64,000 nt of DNA from Thermatribacter velox (GCF_038396615.1 NZ_CP121689.1:756001-820000); one strand, 5' to 3'. Shown: positions 33,831-44,018, counted from the stretch's first letter. Made by a program: numbers and translations. Notes: generated from the letters alone by a model not told the origin.

Positions 33831-35013
33831 AAAGGGTAGCGTAACAATCTGGGGTAGTGATTCTTATCCTTGGAAGAAAAAAGTTGAAAAAGCAGATGTT
33901 ATCGCCTTCCAAAGGGTTCATCCTACTTCTCTTTTAGAAAGAAGAGAAAATCTCGAACCACTGTTTAATTTTTGCAAAGTGATTAGTGAAGGTTTTGATC
34001 GCGTTTTCTTTTGTACCAGGAGAGAAGTGAGTGGGTGGGTCAGGAATCTTTTGGAATTAAAAGCTTCGTCCCTTACGGGACGCTTTCTCTTGTTTGATGA
34101 GACACAAGAAGAACTGATATTTCAAATCCGAGAAGAACTCAGTGATGAACCAATTTTACTGGTTTTTTTGGGGCGAAAAAACGACGAACTCGATTTGCTA
34201 CCTCTTGTTTTTTTCTTTGATGAGTGGAAGAAGGCTTTTGTTGGTAGAGAACGTGGTGTCTTTGCAGAAATAGCGCGTTCGATGTTTTGCCCCTTTTTCC
34301 CTGTCAGGCTGGAACAGGGTTCTTTTTGGCATTACAGTGAGCTGGTGTATGTTCCTCTTTGCTGTGCTGGGTTAAAAACAGGTGTACACGACTTGGAGGA
34401 AGGTTTTTGGTGGCTGCAGGAAGTAGGGAAGGAAGCGGCCATTTTCTGTGCTTTAGCCTTTCATTCCTTTCTGAAAAATGGCTACCAGGTATTCTTTGTA
34501 ACAGAAGATAGTTTTTCCTTTAACCTGGCAAATGGATTTAGGTCGGTTTTTGAAAGGATTAGCCAGGGGGAATACGACCTTTTTCTCCGGGTTAGTGATG
34601 TGCAGCAATTTGGCGAAACCTTTCTGGAAGCGGTAGATAGGAATGACAAATGTTTGGTGTTTTTCATACAAAGGAGAAACAAAAACTCCAGGGTCGACTT
34701 GCAGGTGAAGTTCCCGACTGAATTTAGGGATTCCGTTTTTTGGGAAACTGCTTTTTCTCCTCTTCATCGTAAAACCTATCGCAGGATTAAGAGTGCACTG
34801 TTTGACTCTCTGGAAGAGCTTCTTTCTGAAAAGCGTATTCCCTGTGTTTATTTGTCTGTAGAAGGAGAGCTCTTCTTTAGCGCTGGAGTTCTGGGTTCTT
34901 TTCTGCAAAGTCTTGCCTGTTATCTGGGTTTCTTAAATGGTGTTAACCTTTTGGAAGAAGTGTATCCGTCTTTTTTACACCGCAGTTTTTGGCAAAATCT
35001 TCAGGGCGGCTAA
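33793..35013 (+). CDS. Degenerate phosphoglucose-isomerase-like protein
   Basis: A 406-residue protein without clean catalytic motifs. Several stretches line up in order with phosphoglucose isomerase: [17 protein letters not shown] (71-87) at the GGSxLG loop, [18 protein letters not shown] (121-138) at the SKSGTTxET loop, [20 protein letters not shown] (175-194) at GGRFSxLSxxGLxPxxLxG, and [20 protein letters not shown] (368-387) at the C-terminal LGVNPFDQPGVE segment. The catalytic Arg of GGR and the C-terminal Lys appear lost. This reading is by eye and inferential. It could be a regulatory or structural paralogue, or an unrelated fold. The ATG overlaps cimA by 38 bp; no clear ribosome binding site is seen. 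Confidence 0.6.
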   Translation: MVYGRPLIKRSTEKGSVTIWGSDSYPWKKKVEKADVIAFQRVHPTSLLERRENLEPLFNFCKVISEGFDRVFFCTRREVSGWVRNLLELKASSLTGRFLLFDETQEELIFQIREELSDEPILLVFLGRKNDELDLLPLVFFFDEWKKAFVGRERGVFAEIARSMFCPFFPVRLEQGSFWHYSELVYVPLCCAGLKTGVHDLEEGFWWLQEVGKEAAIFCALAFHSFLKNGYQVFFVTEDSFSFNLANGFRSVFERISQGEYDLFLRVSDVQQFGETFLEAVDRNDKCLVFFIQRRNKNSRVDLQVKFPTEFRDSVFWETAFSPLHRKTYRRIKSALFDSLEELLSEKRIPCVYLSVEGELFFSAGVLGSFLQSLACYLGFLNGVNLLEEVYPSFLHRSFWQNLQGG

Positions 35014-35030
35014 CGAAGGAGTGATTATAG

Positions 35031-35753
35031 ATGCATATTGTTGGAGACTTGCATGTTCACACCCTGGCAAGTGGACATGCTTACAGTACAGTTTTGGAGA
35101 ATGTCCAAGTTGCCAAAAGGAAAGGTTTAAAAATCTTGGGAATCGCCGATCATGGTCCCAGCATGCCGGGGGGACCAGATCCCCTTTACTTTGAAGCAAG
35201 GGGGCATTTCCCGCGGGAAGTGAACGGTTGTAAAATCTTTTTTGGAGTCGAGGTGGATATTCTCGATTTTGAAGGTAATCTGGACCTTGAGGAAAGGGTT
35301 TTAAGAAAGGTCGATTATGTGATAGCGGCTTTTCATCCCCAGGTTTTTAAGGGGGGCAATCGGGAGGACAATACGGAAGCCCTCTTGAGGGTGTTGAAGA
35401 ACCCTTTGGTCAACATAATAGCACATCCAGGTAACCCTCGTTATCCTTTGGATTACGAAAGGATTGTTGAGGAAGCGGTTTCCAATGATAAAATAATAGA
35501 GATTAACAACAGTTCTTTTTCGGTAAGTAGGAAAGGAAGTTTGGAAAATTGCCGGTTAATTGCTGTTGAGGTGATGAAGAGAGGAGGCACCATCATTCTT
35601 TCCAGCGATGCTCATTTTTGCGAGGAAGTTGGAGATTTTAGCTTTGCACTGGCTATGCTGAAAGAAATTGGTTTTCCGGAGGAGAAGGTCGTCAATGCTG
35701 ATTTGGGAAGGCTCGAAGCTTTTCTTGAAAAGTCTATAAAAGCTAGGAGGTAA
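35031..35753 (+). CDS. PHP-domain phosphatase, YcdX-like
   Basis: A 240-residue PHP-fold metal-dependent phosphoesterase. Ligands are visible in GDLHVHTLASGHAYS, GIADHGP, GVEVDILD, AAFHPQVF, IAHPGNPRY and LSSDAHF. The set matches the YcdX group, a trinuclear zinc phosphatase acting on small phosphorylated substrates. AACGAAGGAG precedes the ATG. It is followed 6 bp later by folD, which suggests an operon, though a functional link is not evident. Confidence 0.88.
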   Translation: MHIVGDLHVHTLASGHAYSTVLENVQVAKRKGLKILGIADHGPSMPGGPDPLYFEARGHFPREVNGCKIFFGVEVDILDFEGNLDLEERVLRKVDYVIAAFHPQVFKGGNREDNTEALLRVLKNPLVNIIAHPGNPRYPLDYERIVEEAVSNDKIIEINNSSFSVSRKGSLENCRLIAVEVMKRGGTIILSSDAHFCEEVGDFSFALAMLKEIGFPEEKVVNADLGRLEAFLEKSIKARR

Positions 35754-35759
35754 ACGAAA

Positions 35760-36626
35760 TTGGGTGCGGTTATACTGGATGGCAAGAAAGTGGCTCGGGA
35801 AATCAAAGAACAAGTTAAGAGTAAGGTCGAGGAGCTGGTCAAAAGAGGGATAACTCCTGGCTTAGCAGTTATTCTGGTAGGTGATAATCCAGCCAGTCAG
35901 GTTTACGTTCGCAATAAAGAAAAAACCTGTCACCAGCTGGGCATTGTTTCCTTAAGATACGATTTGCCAAAAGAAACCACCGAAGAAGAACTTTTAAAGC
36001 TTATTGAGGAGCTCAACGCTAATCAAAATGTTCATGGTATACTGGTTCAGCTTCCTCTTCCTGCTCATATTGACGAGCGTAGAGTTTTGTACAGCATTTC
36101 TCCCAACAAGGATGTTGACGGTTTTCACCCTTATAACCTGGGCAGGCTCCTGATTGGTGACCCTCTGTTTTTACCCTGTACTCCTTGGGGTGTGCAGGAA
36201 CTTCTTTTGAGATATGGGATAGATTTTGAAGGGAAAAACGTGGTTATTGTTGGAAGAAGTAACATTGTGGGAAAACCCCTGGCCATGATGCTGGTCCAGA
36301 AAGCAAAAGGTGCTAATGCCACGGTCTCTATATGTCATACCAGAACAAAAAATTTGCACGAGTATACTTTGCTTGCCGATATCCTGGTTGCTGCCTGTGG
36401 TGTTCCCCGTATGGTTAAAGGGAATATGGTGAAAGAGGGAGCTGTTGTAGTTGATGTAGGTATCAACAGGGTTGACGGGGGCCTGGTTGGGGATGTTGAT
36501 TTTGAGGAAGTGAGCAAAGTTGCTTCTTACATTACTCCTGTTCCTGGAGGAGTAGGGCCTATGACCATAGCTATGCTCATGGCCAACACGGTTAAGGCAG
36601 CAGAAAACCTGTTTCAGCATGGGTAA
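35760..36626 (+). CDS. folD: Methylenetetrahydrofolate dehydrogenase / methenyl-THF cyclohydrolase
   Basis: A 288-residue bifunctional enzyme of one-carbon metabolism. PASQVYVRNKEKTC holds the catalytic Lys/Tyr region. LVQLPLPAHID, PNKDVDGFHPYNLGRL, IVGRSNIVGKPLAMML and TPVPGGVGPMT are diagnostic. It converts methylene- to formyl-tetrahydrofolate with NAD(P). TTG start with GGAGG upstream. Confidence 0.96.
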   Translation: MGAVILDGKKVAREIKEQVKSKVEELVKRGITPGLAVILVGDNPASQVYVRNKEKTCHQLGIVSLRYDLPKETTEEELLKLIEELNANQNVHGILVQLPLPAHIDERRVLYSISPNKDVDGFHPYNLGRLLIGDPLFLPCTPWGVQELLLRYGIDFEGKNVVIVGRSNIVGKPLAMMLVQKAKGANATVSICHTRTKNLHEYTLLADILVAACGVPRMVKGNMVKEGAVVVDVGINRVDGGLVGDVDFEEVSKVASYITPVPGGVGPMTIAMLMANTVKAAENLFQHG

Positions 36627-36644
36627 ACTTCAATTTTGAAAGCC

Positions 36645-37139
36645 ATGAGGATTATAGTCATCTCTGATACGCATATCCCAGAGCGGGCAAAGGAGCTACC
36701 TCCACAGTTGATTTCGGCTTTAAAAGAGGCTTCATTGATTGTTCATGCTGGAGATATTTGTGAGTACTGGGTTGTAGAAGAGCTGCGCTCTTTTGCTCCT
36801 ATTTTTGCTGTGCAGGGTAATATGGATAGAGCCGATGTGAAAGCCAAGCTTAAAAAGGAAGAAGTTTTTGAGGTGGCTGGGCAAAGGATAGGGCTGATTC
36901 ATGGTTGGGGTCCACCCTGGGGGATAGAGGAACGGGTTGGCAAGGTGTTCGAAAGTGCATCCCTTGATGTGATTATCTTTGGGCATACCCACCAGCCTCT
37001 TAAGAAAATGATAGGAGGCGTACTTTATTTTAACCCGGGGAGTCCAACCGATACCGTTTTTGCTCCCTATTTTTCTTATGGTGTGATCGATATTGCTGAT
37101 GGAATGATTCAAAAAGCTGAGATAGTTCGTTTTGAATGA
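36645..37139 (+). CDS. Metallophosphoesterase, YfcE/MJ0936 family
   Basis: A 164-residue calcineurin-like phosphodiesterase. Metal motifs are ISDTHIP (D, H), IVHAGDIC, VQGNMDRAD, LIHGWGP and IFGHTHQP, in the usual order for this compact family, which cleaves phosphodiesters such as bis-p-nitrophenyl phosphate in vitro. ATG 36645 gives the normal N-terminus MRIIVISDTH; TTG 36636 is possible. Confidence 0.9.
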   Translation: MRIIVISDTHIPERAKELPPQLISALKEASLIVHAGDICEYWVVEELRSFAPIFAVQGNMDRADVKAKLKKEEVFEVAGQRIGLIHGWGPPWGIEERVGKVFESASLDVIIFGHTHQPLKKMIGGVLYFNPGSPTDTVFAPYFSYGVIDIADGMIQKAEIVRFE

Positions 37140-37144
37140 GGTGA

Positions 37145-38707
37145 ATGATGAATAACAAGCGGCTTTTGGTGAATATCATATGGCATATGCATCAGCCCTT
37201 CTACTGGAATGAAGATCGGGGTCATTTTGTTTTTCCTTGGGTCAGGACTCACCTTGTGAAAGATTATCTTTTTATGCCTCGCTTGTTGAGTAAATTTCCA
37301 GGGGTTAAGGTTACATTTAATTTTTCACCCGTTTTGCTTGAGCAGATAGGCATGTATGCCGAAGGCAAAAAAGATCAAGTTCTGGAACTTATGGAGTTTG
37401 AAGCCCAAAGATTGGATGAAAGTGTTAAGGAAGCGATTTTAAAAACCTTTTTCCTGGTTGCTTCCGAGAGAGTTGCTCAGGATTTGCCCCGTTTTGTGGA
37501 GCTCAGGAACAAGGCGAAAGAAGGAATAGATTTTTCTGAGCAAGATTTTCTGGATTTACAGGTTCTTTACCAGCTCTTGTGGTTTGATCCTTTCATTCGT
37601 AAAGAATACCCTCAGCTTTCCATTCTTTACGAAAAAGGTCGCAACTATACTGAAGAGGACAAAGGAGTAATTTTAAGAGTTACTGAAGAGTACGCTCGAA
37701 AATTCGCCCTGCCTTATTTTGAGCTTCTTGATAGCAATCAGATTGAAATCAGCGTTTCTCCTTTTTACCATCCGATACTACCGCTTTTGTACGATAGCAA
37801 TTTAGCTTTGGAAACAGCACCTCAAATTGGTTTGCCCGCTGTTTCTTTCACTTATCCAGAAGATGCTTTTGCTCAGGTTCGTATGGCAGTGGATTTTTGT
37901 CGTCTTTTCTGGCGAAGAGAACCCAGCGGAATGTGGCCTTCCGAGGGTGCAGTGAGTGAAAAAATAATCCCTATTTTTTCTCAAAACGGAATTCGTTGGG
38001 TGGCTACTGGAGAGGAGATTTTGTTTTTCTCTTTGAACGAAGAATGTAGGCGCAATGAAGCAGGTGTGCCTATACCCCCGGGGAAACTTTATACTCCCTA
38101 TTTGATAGGAGAAAAGGGCCAGGAAGTTGCCATCTTTTTTAGAGATCGGTTGCTTTCGGACTTGATAGGTTTTGAGTACCATAAAATGCCCTATCAACGA
38201 GCGGTTGAGGACCTTATATCTCGTTTACACAGGATAAAAGATGCTCTTCCTGGAGATAGGGAATATGTGGTAAGCATAATTTTGGATGGAGAAAATGCCT
38301 GGGAGTTTTATGAGCAAAATGGTCTTCCTTTTCTTTCTTTGCTTTATGAAAGGCTGAGCTCTGAAGAAGGTTTAGCAACCGTTACCCCCCAGGAATATCT
38401 TTCCCGCCAGACATCTTTACCCCGCTTAAAAAAACTGGTTTCCGGGTCCTGGATTTATGGGAAGCTCACCACCTGGATTGGTCATCCAGAGAAAAACCGC
38501 GCTTGGGAGGAACTGGCTGAGGTAAGAAGTCTTTTTGCCAGCAAAGAGGTTTGTGCTCGGGATAAAGAAAAAGCCTTGCGATTTATTTACCGTGCAGAGG
38601 GAAGTGATTGGTTCTGGTGGCTTGGTGAAGACAATCCCTCGCCCCAAAAAGCTGACTTTTTAAATCAATTCCATTATCTTCTAAACAAGGCAAAAGAATT
38701 GCTTTAG
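37145..38707 (+). CDS. Glycoside hydrolase family 57 (alpha-amylase/glucanotransferase-like)
   Basis: A 520-residue cytoplasmic GH57 enzyme with no signal peptide. Motif 1 is IIWHMHQP, the nucleophile Glu is in GMWPSEGAVSE (about 265) and the acid/base Asp is in ILDGENAWE (about 382). GH57 enzymes cleave or transfer alpha-glucans with retention. With a GlgC gene 31 bp downstream, the likely role is glycogen turnover; amylase, branching and 4-alpha-glucanotransferase activities cannot be told apart here. ATG 37148 is an alternative start after GAGGTGA. Confidence 0.9.
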   Translation: MMNNKRLLVNIIWHMHQPFYWNEDRGHFVFPWVRTHLVKDYLFMPRLLSKFPGVKVTFNFSPVLLEQIGMYAEGKKDQVLELMEFEAQRLDESVKEAILKTFFLVASERVAQDLPRFVELRNKAKEGIDFSEQDFLDLQVLYQLLWFDPFIRKEYPQLSILYEKGRNYTEEDKGVILRVTEEYARKFALPYFELLDSNQIEISVSPFYHPILPLLYDSNLALETAPQIGLPAVSFTYPEDAFAQVRMAVDFCRLFWRREPSGMWPSEGAVSEKIIPIFSQNGIRWVATGEEILFFSLNEECRRNEAGVPIPPGKLYTPYLIGEKGQEVAIFFRDRLLSDLIGFEYHKMPYQRAVEDLISRLHRIKDALPGDREYVVSIILDGENAWEFYEQNGLPFLSLLYERLSSEEGLATVTPQEYLSRQTSLPRLKKLVSGSWIYGKLTTWIGHPEKNRAWEELAEVRSLFASKEVCARDKEKALRFIYRAEGSDWFWWLGEDNPSPQKADFLNQFHYLLNKAKELL

Positions 38708-38737
38708 TTGTCAAATGCCTTTTAAAGGGGTGATTGG

Positions 38738-40003
38738 ATGCCCTCAATAGAAACACTGGCGATGATTCTTGCGGGTGGTGAGGGGAGAAGGTTGGATGTG
38801 CTTTCTGAGAAAAGAGCCAAGCCTGCTGTTCCCTTTGGTGGCAAGTACCGTATTATTGATTTCTGTCTGAGCAACTGTGTTAATTCAGGTATTTATTACG
38901 TGGGAGTGCTCACCCAGTATAATCCTCGCTCACTTCATGAGCACATAAAAATAGGGAAAGCCTGGGATTTGGACAGAATCAAGGGAGGAGTTTTTATTCT
39001 TCAACCTTACATAAGCGACGAGCGAACCAACTGGTATCGGGGTACTGCTGATGCTATATATCAGAATTTGCGTTTCATAAGAGATATCAATCCGGGGCTG
39101 GTGTTGATTCTTTCTGGTGATCATATTTATAAAATGGATTATCGCAAAATGATCAAATTTCATCTGGAAAGAGAGGCAGAAGTTACGATTTCTGCCATAG
39201 AAGTCCCTTGGGAAGAAGCTTCGCGCTTTGGAATTATGGAAGTAAATGAAGAGGGAAGAGTTATTGGTTTTGAAGAAAAACCCCGTTTTCCTGCGAGCAA
39301 TCTGGCCAGTATGGGTATTTATGTTTTTAGCAGGGATATATTGGAAGAAGAAGTAAAAAAGGAAGCAATGAGAGAAGGCACCTCTTATGATTTTGGCAAA
39401 GATGTTATACCTCGGCTGATTACTCGCAATCGGGTCTTTGCCTATCGTTTTGAAGAATACTGGAAAGATGTAGGAACCCTTACTGCTTTTTGGGAAGCCA
39501 ATATGGAGCTTCTTCAAGCCGATCCTCCTTTGAATTTGCGGGATGACGACTGGCCCATTTATACTCCTTTAGAGGACAGGCCTCCGGTAAAGCTTGGAAG
39601 AACTGCGGTGGTAGAAAACAGCATCATTGGCAGTGGTTCCGTTATTAACGGGATAGTTGAACATTCGGTAATCTTTGGTGGTGTTTATGTTGCAGAGGGT
39701 GCGCGAGTAGTTGATTCAATCGTAATGAATGATTCTAAAATTGGAGAAAACAGTTTTTTGGATCGGGTCATTATTGATAAACAGGTGATTGTGGAGCGCG
39801 AAGTGTATCTTGGGAAGGAGGACGAGACATGGGAGGGCGAGAGCATAACTGTGGTGGGCAAGAACTGCCATATACCTTCCGGCACGGTTATAGGAAAGGG
39901 GTGTCGTATTGGTCCTGATCTTGCAGTTGATGACTTTCATAGTCTTTTGATTAAGAGTGGAACTGTTTTAAAAAAACCTGGCTATTCGGAGGGGTTAAAG
40001 TGA
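38738..40003 (+). CDS. glgC: Glucose-1-phosphate adenylyltransferase
   Basis: A 421-residue ADP-glucose pyrophosphorylase, the first committed step of glycogen synthesis. Nucleotide loop [55 protein letters not shown] and the glucose-1-phosphate Lys in GFEEKPRFP are all present. A C-terminal left-handed beta-helix follows from about 290 ([15 protein letters not shown]). It is the more canonical of two paralogues in the window. AAAGGGG precedes the ATG, and it overlaps the next gene by 4 bp. Confidence 0.94.
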   Translation: MPSIETLAMILAGGEGRRLDVLSEKRAKPAVPFGGKYRIIDFCLSNCVNSGIYYVGVLTQYNPRSLHEHIKIGKAWDLDRIKGGVFILQPYISDERTNWYRGTADAIYQNLRFIRDINPGLVLILSGDHIYKMDYRKMIKFHLEREAEVTISAIEVPWEEASRFGIMEVNEEGRVIGFEEKPRFPASNLASMGIYVFSRDILEEEVKKEAMREGTSYDFGKDVIPRLITRNRVFAYRFEEYWKDVGTLTAFWEANMELLQADPPLNLRDDDWPIYTPLEDRPPVKLGRTAVVENSIIGSGSVINGIVEHSVIFGGVYVAEGARVVDSIVMNDSKIGENSFLDRVIIDKQVIVEREVYLGKEDETWEGESITVVGKNCHIPSGTVIGKGCRIGPDLAVDDFHSLLIKSGTVLKKPGYSEGLK

Positions 40004-41538
40004 AAAAATATCTTTTGTTGCTTCTGATTTTGGCACTGGTGTTCTGGTGTGCAGCACTGGCAATTGCCCAACCTTTTGAATTTGTAGTTTCTCAAAGTGA
40101 AGTTGAACAGGTGGACTTTCTGGAAATTTCTCCTCTGGTTTATATCCAGCCTGATAAAGGCGACTTTGGGAGTTACTATCGTGGTGAAACAATAGTCCTC
40201 TACTATGAAGCTCGGATTAATGGCTATGTGAGCATTTTTGACTATTTACCCGATGGTAGAGCAAAGCTCTTGAAAAATAACGAATATGTTACTGCCGGTT
40301 CCCAGAGAATGTTGAGGGGGCAAGCTGGTGAAGAAGTGGGATTGGAACGCTTTCTCATACTCCTTTCTGCACGGCCTGTTCCGGATCGTATTCTGATTGA
40401 GGCAATGCGGAAACCTTCAAAAGCAAAAGATTTAATTACTACTCGTTTTTACCTCAACCGCTGCAGGGTTCAGATTCTGGGTGAGTATAGAAAAACACCT
40501 GCTTTTCTGAGTTTTAGTTCTATCCCTGAGAAAGTACCCTCCAAAGGTCGTTCTTCAATCCGGGTGTTGCTTCGTGACCAGAACGGTAACCCCCTGGTAG
40601 GTAGAAGAATCCAGTGGGAAACGAGTGACGGGAAGCTCGAAAACTACCAGACTGTTACCAATGTTTTTGGGGAAAGTGAAAACCTGTTCTATGCCCCCTC
40701 CACCTATGAAGAAGCCCCGGTTACTATAAAAGCTACCTTTGAGGGAGACACGTTGTACGATTATTCCAGCGTCGAGGTTCAGGTTTGGGTGACTCCTGAA
40801 AGTTTGAAAACGGTTTTGAACCTTTCTCCAAGTAGTTTCAGATTGTCTTCTGGTGAGTATCTCGATTTCACTGCAGAACTTCAAGATTTGCGCGGTAAGC
40901 CAGTTTCTGGAAGAAGTATTCGCTGGGAAGCTAACCAAGGAAACTGGGAAAAGCCAATCACTTATACGGATTCGAACGGGAAAACAACCAACCGCTGGTT
41001 TGCTCCCCAGGTCGTAGAAGGAGATCTAAGCGTGGTTTTGAAAGCTGCTTTTCCCGGAGCTTTGCAGTTTTTGCCTTCAGAAGGGTTTGCGTATGGGATA
41101 GTTTCAGGAATGACAATTTCTTATTCTGGGCCAGGTTTCTACTTTCTGGATTTCAGCTCTGGTAAGCCCCAGACTAACTTTGGAGACCTTGTGTATCGGG
41201 GCAACATAAAGGAAGGTTCAAGTATCAACCCGGTTTCGGTGTTGGCAGTATCTGGTAGAGATTTTGTGGAGACCACTTTTGAGGTTGCTCAACCTTTACA
41301 AGGTGTTGGTTTGTGTCTCTGGAGCAAAGCTCAGGGAAAGGTTTCTTTACGGATTTTTGTAAATGACCAGCTTGTTTTTTCGGGTCCCATTCCCGAAGGT
41401 GTTCTTTCTCCCCTGGATTATCAGTCAGTTTATATTACTCAATCCCTGAGGATGGGCAAAAATCGTCTCAGGATAGAAGTGGAGAGTGAAGGTCAAGATG
41501 CATTTTTGCTGTTGCAACGCTTGATGATTTTGCTATAA
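40000..41538 (+). CDS. Secreted protein with DUF4384-like and two Ig-like domains
   Basis: A 512-residue exported protein. The signal peptide is [20 protein letters not shown], cleaved near AIAQ (24). Residues about 35-155 resemble the DUF4384 domain ([33 protein letters not shown]). Two tandem bacterial Ig-like repeats follow: [20 protein letters not shown]...[16 protein letters not shown] near 200-245 and [20 protein letters not shown]...[16 protein letters not shown] near 300-345. A beta-rich C-terminal domain resembles a carbohydrate-binding jelly roll. It is probably an envelope or surface protein. It is translationally coupled to glgC, but I see no functional link. Confidence 0.75.
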   Translation: MKKYLLLLLILALVFWCAALAIAQPFEFVVSQSEVEQVDFLEISPLVYIQPDKGDFGSYYRGETIVLYYEARINGYVSIFDYLPDGRAKLLKNNEYVTAGSQRMLRGQAGEEVGLERFLILLSARPVPDRILIEAMRKPSKAKDLITTRFYLNRCRVQILGEYRKTPAFLSFSSIPEKVPSKGRSSIRVLLRDQNGNPLVGRRIQWETSDGKLENYQTVTNVFGESENLFYAPSTYEEAPVTIKATFEGDTLYDYSSVEVQVWVTPESLKTVLNLSPSSFRLSSGEYLDFTAELQDLRGKPVSGRSIRWEANQGNWEKPITYTDSNGKTTNRWFAPQVVEGDLSVVLKAAFPGALQFLPSEGFAYGIVSGMTISYSGPGFYFLDFSSGKPQTNFGDLVYRGNIKEGSSINPVSVLAVSGRDFVETTFEVAQPLQGVGLCLWSKAQGKVSLRIFVNDQLVFSGPIPEGVLSPLDYQSVYITQSLRMGKNRLRIEVESEGQDAFLLLQRLMILL

Positions 41539-41608
41539 CTGGAGAGGTTCTTCCAGGCTAAGGTAATGTTTTAAATTAATTAACGATTTAGATTAAAGTT
41601 AATTTTGA

Positions 41609-41624
41609 AGACCAAAGGAGGTCT
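41609..41624 (+). promoter_or_regulatory. Hairpin enclosing the Shine-Dalgarno sequence of the M42 peptidase gene
   Basis: AGACC (41609-41613) pairs with GGTCT (41620-41624); the 6-nt loop AAAGGA plus the start of the stem form the ribosome binding site, six bases before the GTG. The stem is only 5 bp. Confidence 0.3.
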
Positions 41625-41629
41625 CAAAT

Positions 41630-42694
41630 GTGGAGGAAGAAAGGATCCGATTTTTTAGAATGCTTATTGATACTCCAAGTCCTTCTGGTTTTGAGGAGCA
41701 GGTTCAACAGCTTTTTTTAGAACGAGTTAAAGACGCGGTTGACCTGACTTATAAGGACGTTCATGGCAATGCTTTTGGAGTTATTAATCCTGACTGTGAA
41801 CATAAGCTTATGCTTGCCGGCCACTGTGATGAAGTTGGCTTGATGGTTAGTTACATTGATAAAGAGGGATATGTGTACTTTTCCACGGTTGGCGGGATCG
41901 ATCCTCAGATTACTCAGGGGATGCCGGTGGTTATTCACACTGCGAAAGGGCCGGTATCTGGTGTTATTGGAAAAAAGCCAATTCATTTGCTTGAAGAGAA
42001 AGAGCGGCAGAAAGTTGCTCGTATTGAAGAACAGTGGATTGATATTGGAGCTAAAGACGGGGAAGAAGCAAGGAGTATGGTCCAAATAGGTGACCCGATA
42101 ACTTTTGATATTGCTTCGCGCTGTTTGGCTGGTGAACGAATCACTGGAAAAGGCATTGATGACAAAGTAGGAGTTTTTGTGGTTTGTGAAGTTTTACGGG
42201 AGCTGGGAAGGGAAAAACAAAGCCTGGCCTTTGGTGTTTATGGAGTGAGCACTGTGCAAGAAGAATTGGGGTTGAGAGGTGCTAAGACCAGTGCTTTTGG
42301 TATTAATCCCAAAATTGGCATAGCCATAGATGTTACTTTTGCTTCCGATTGCCCAAACATTGATAAAAAGAAAGTTGGCGATATAAGTCTTGGTAAAGGC
42401 CCAGTTCTTGCCAGGGGGCCCAACATCAATAGTAAGTTGTGGATGAGAATGAAAAATGTTGCTGAAGAGAATAACATCCCCTATCAGGTTCAGGCAGAGG
42501 CCAGAGCTACTGGTACGGATGCAAACGTTATCCAGACTACAAGAAGTGGAGTGGTTACTGCGCTTTTGAGTATTCCAAACCGCTATATGCACACTCCCTC
42601 TGAGATTGTCGATATGCAGGATGTTGAAAATGCAATTCGCCTTCTGGTGCTTTTTATCAAGAGCTTGAAGGCGGAAGAGGATTGGATTCCTTAA
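41630..42694 (+). CDS. M42-family aminopeptidase (glutamyl aminopeptidase/deblocking type)
   Basis: A 354-residue dinuclear-metal peptidase of the large TET-forming M42 family. Metal ligands are in MLAGHCDEVG, GKGIDDKVG (bridging Asp) and STVQEELGLRGA (catalytic and metal Glu), with AIDVTFASDCP and YMHTPSEIVD. The first metal motif has GHCDEVG where GHxDE is usual. It degrades oligopeptides in the cytosol. GTG start with AAAGGAGG upstream. Confidence 0.9.
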   Translation: MEEERIRFFRMLIDTPSPSGFEEQVQQLFLERVKDAVDLTYKDVHGNAFGVINPDCEHKLMLAGHCDEVGLMVSYIDKEGYVYFSTVGGIDPQITQGMPVVIHTAKGPVSGVIGKKPIHLLEEKERQKVARIEEQWIDIGAKDGEEARSMVQIGDPITFDIASRCLAGERITGKGIDDKVGVFVVCEVLRELGREKQSLAFGVYGVSTVQEELGLRGAKTSAFGINPKIGIAIDVTFASDCPNIDKKKVGDISLGKGPVLARGPNINSKLWMRMKNVAEENNIPYQVQAEARATGTDANVIQTTRSGVVTALLSIPNRYMHTPSEIVDMQDVENAIRLLVLFIKSLKAEEDWIP

Positions 42695-42726
42695 ACAAAG
42701 GATAGGATTTTGAGGAGCTGATCGAT

Positions 42727-43980
42727 TTGTCTTTTCGCTATGCCATGATTTTGGCAGGAGGCAAGGGAGACCGTCTGGATGTTCTTTCTGTAGAACGTGC
42801 CAAAGCTGCTGTTCCTTTTGGTGGATGTTATCGGTTGATCGATTTTTCCTTGAGTAATTGCGTGAACTCTGGAATTTATGATATAGGCGTGCTTACTCAA
42901 TACCAGCCACAATCTTTGATTGAACACATTGGGGCAGGACGACCCTGGGATCTTGATAGAAAAAGAGGGGGAGTTGAATTTTTAGCTCCCTATCTAAGTC
43001 GAAGTGTTGGTGGCTGGTATCGTGGTACTGGTGATGCGCTCTTTCAAAATCTTAATGTTATCCTGCGCAAAAAAGTACCCCACCTTCTGGTTCTTTCTGG
43101 AGACCATGTTTACATGATGAACTACAACCCTCTTTTTAATTATCACGTGGAAAGAGGAGCAGATATTACACTTGTGGTCACTGAGGTTAAACCAGAAGAT
43201 GCTCCCCGCTTTGGAATTGTTGAAGTGGATTATGATAACTGGATATTGAACTTTGAGGAAAAACCGGCGGCACCGAAGACCAATGTAGCTTTTATGGGTA
43301 TTTATGCCTTTCGAACCGAGTTTTTGGTGGAACAGTTGATAAAAAATAATCAGGAAAACAAATTTGATCTGGTAGAAAATGTGATAATAGAGAATTTGGG
43401 AAAGGCCAAGATACAGGCTTTTTTTTACACAGGATGCTGGTGGGATGTGGGCACTGTCAAGGCCTATTGGGAAGCAAACATGCAGCTTTTGGAACCTGTA
43501 CCCTGTTTTAACCTTTATGACCCCGAGTGGGTGATATATACCAATCGGCCTATCTCACCTCCTGCTCAAATTTGCAAGAAAGCGAAAGTTACAGAGAGCA
43601 TTATTGGCGAGGGGGCTTTGATAAAAGGAGAGGTGATTCATTCAGTGATTTTTCCAGGAGTGGTGATAGAGGAGGGAGCAAGGGTGGTGGATTCTATAGT
43701 CTTCAATAATACCCGAATAGAAAGAGGCAGTGAGGTTAACCTTAGTATTTTAGATAAGAATGTTGTCGTTGGAGAAGAGGCAAAGATTGGTTTTGGGGAA
43801 GACTTTACACCCAACATGCTTAGACCCGACCTTCTTGATTGGGGTGTCAACCTGGTTGGGAAAGGAACACGTATCCCACCTCGAACCATTATCTGTCGCA
43901 ACTGCATTGTTGGCATAGGACTCGGTTTTGAAAGTTTTAAGGGGGTCGATTTTTTAAAGAGTGGAAGTGCTTTTCTCTGA
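42727..43980 (+). CDS. Second glucose-1-phosphate adenylyltransferase-like protein (GlgC/GlgD paralogue)
   Basis: A 417-residue paralogue of the GlgC encoded 4 kb upstream. The nucleotide loop is ILAGGKGDRLDVLSVERAKA, with RAKAAVPFGG replacing [21 protein letters not shown] and NFEEKPAAP are retained. The C-terminal beta-helix ends in unusual TRIPPRTIICRNCIVG repeats. Organisms with two such genes often use a GlgC-GlgD heterotetramer in which one subunit is mainly regulatory; this copy is the likelier regulatory one. TTG start with GAGGAG upstream. Confidence 0.85.
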   Translation: MSFRYAMILAGGKGDRLDVLSVERAKAAVPFGGCYRLIDFSLSNCVNSGIYDIGVLTQYQPQSLIEHIGAGRPWDLDRKRGGVEFLAPYLSRSVGGWYRGTGDALFQNLNVILRKKVPHLLVLSGDHVYMMNYNPLFNYHVERGADITLVVTEVKPEDAPRFGIVEVDYDNWILNFEEKPAAPKTNVAFMGIYAFRTEFLVEQLIKNNQENKFDLVENVIIENLGKAKIQAFFYTGCWWDVGTVKAYWEANMQLLEPVPCFNLYDPEWVIYTNRPISPPAQICKKAKVTESIIGEGALIKGEVIHSVIFPGVVIEEGARVVDSIVFNNTRIERGSEVNLSILDKNVVVGEEAKIGFGEDFTPNMLRPDLLDWGVNLVGKGTRIPPRTIICRNCIVGIGLGFESFKGVDFLKSGSAFL

Positions 43981-44009
43981 TTGTTGAGGTTTTTGTTTCG
44001 CTTTTTTTC

Positions 44010-44018
44010 TGATAAAAT
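44010..44018 (+). promoter_or_regulatory. Extended -10 promoter before the PpiC-TldD-IleS gene group
   Basis: TGATAAAAT (44010-44018) is an extended -10 element about 35 nt before the next start. The -35 position is T-rich without consensus. Confidence 0.4.
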
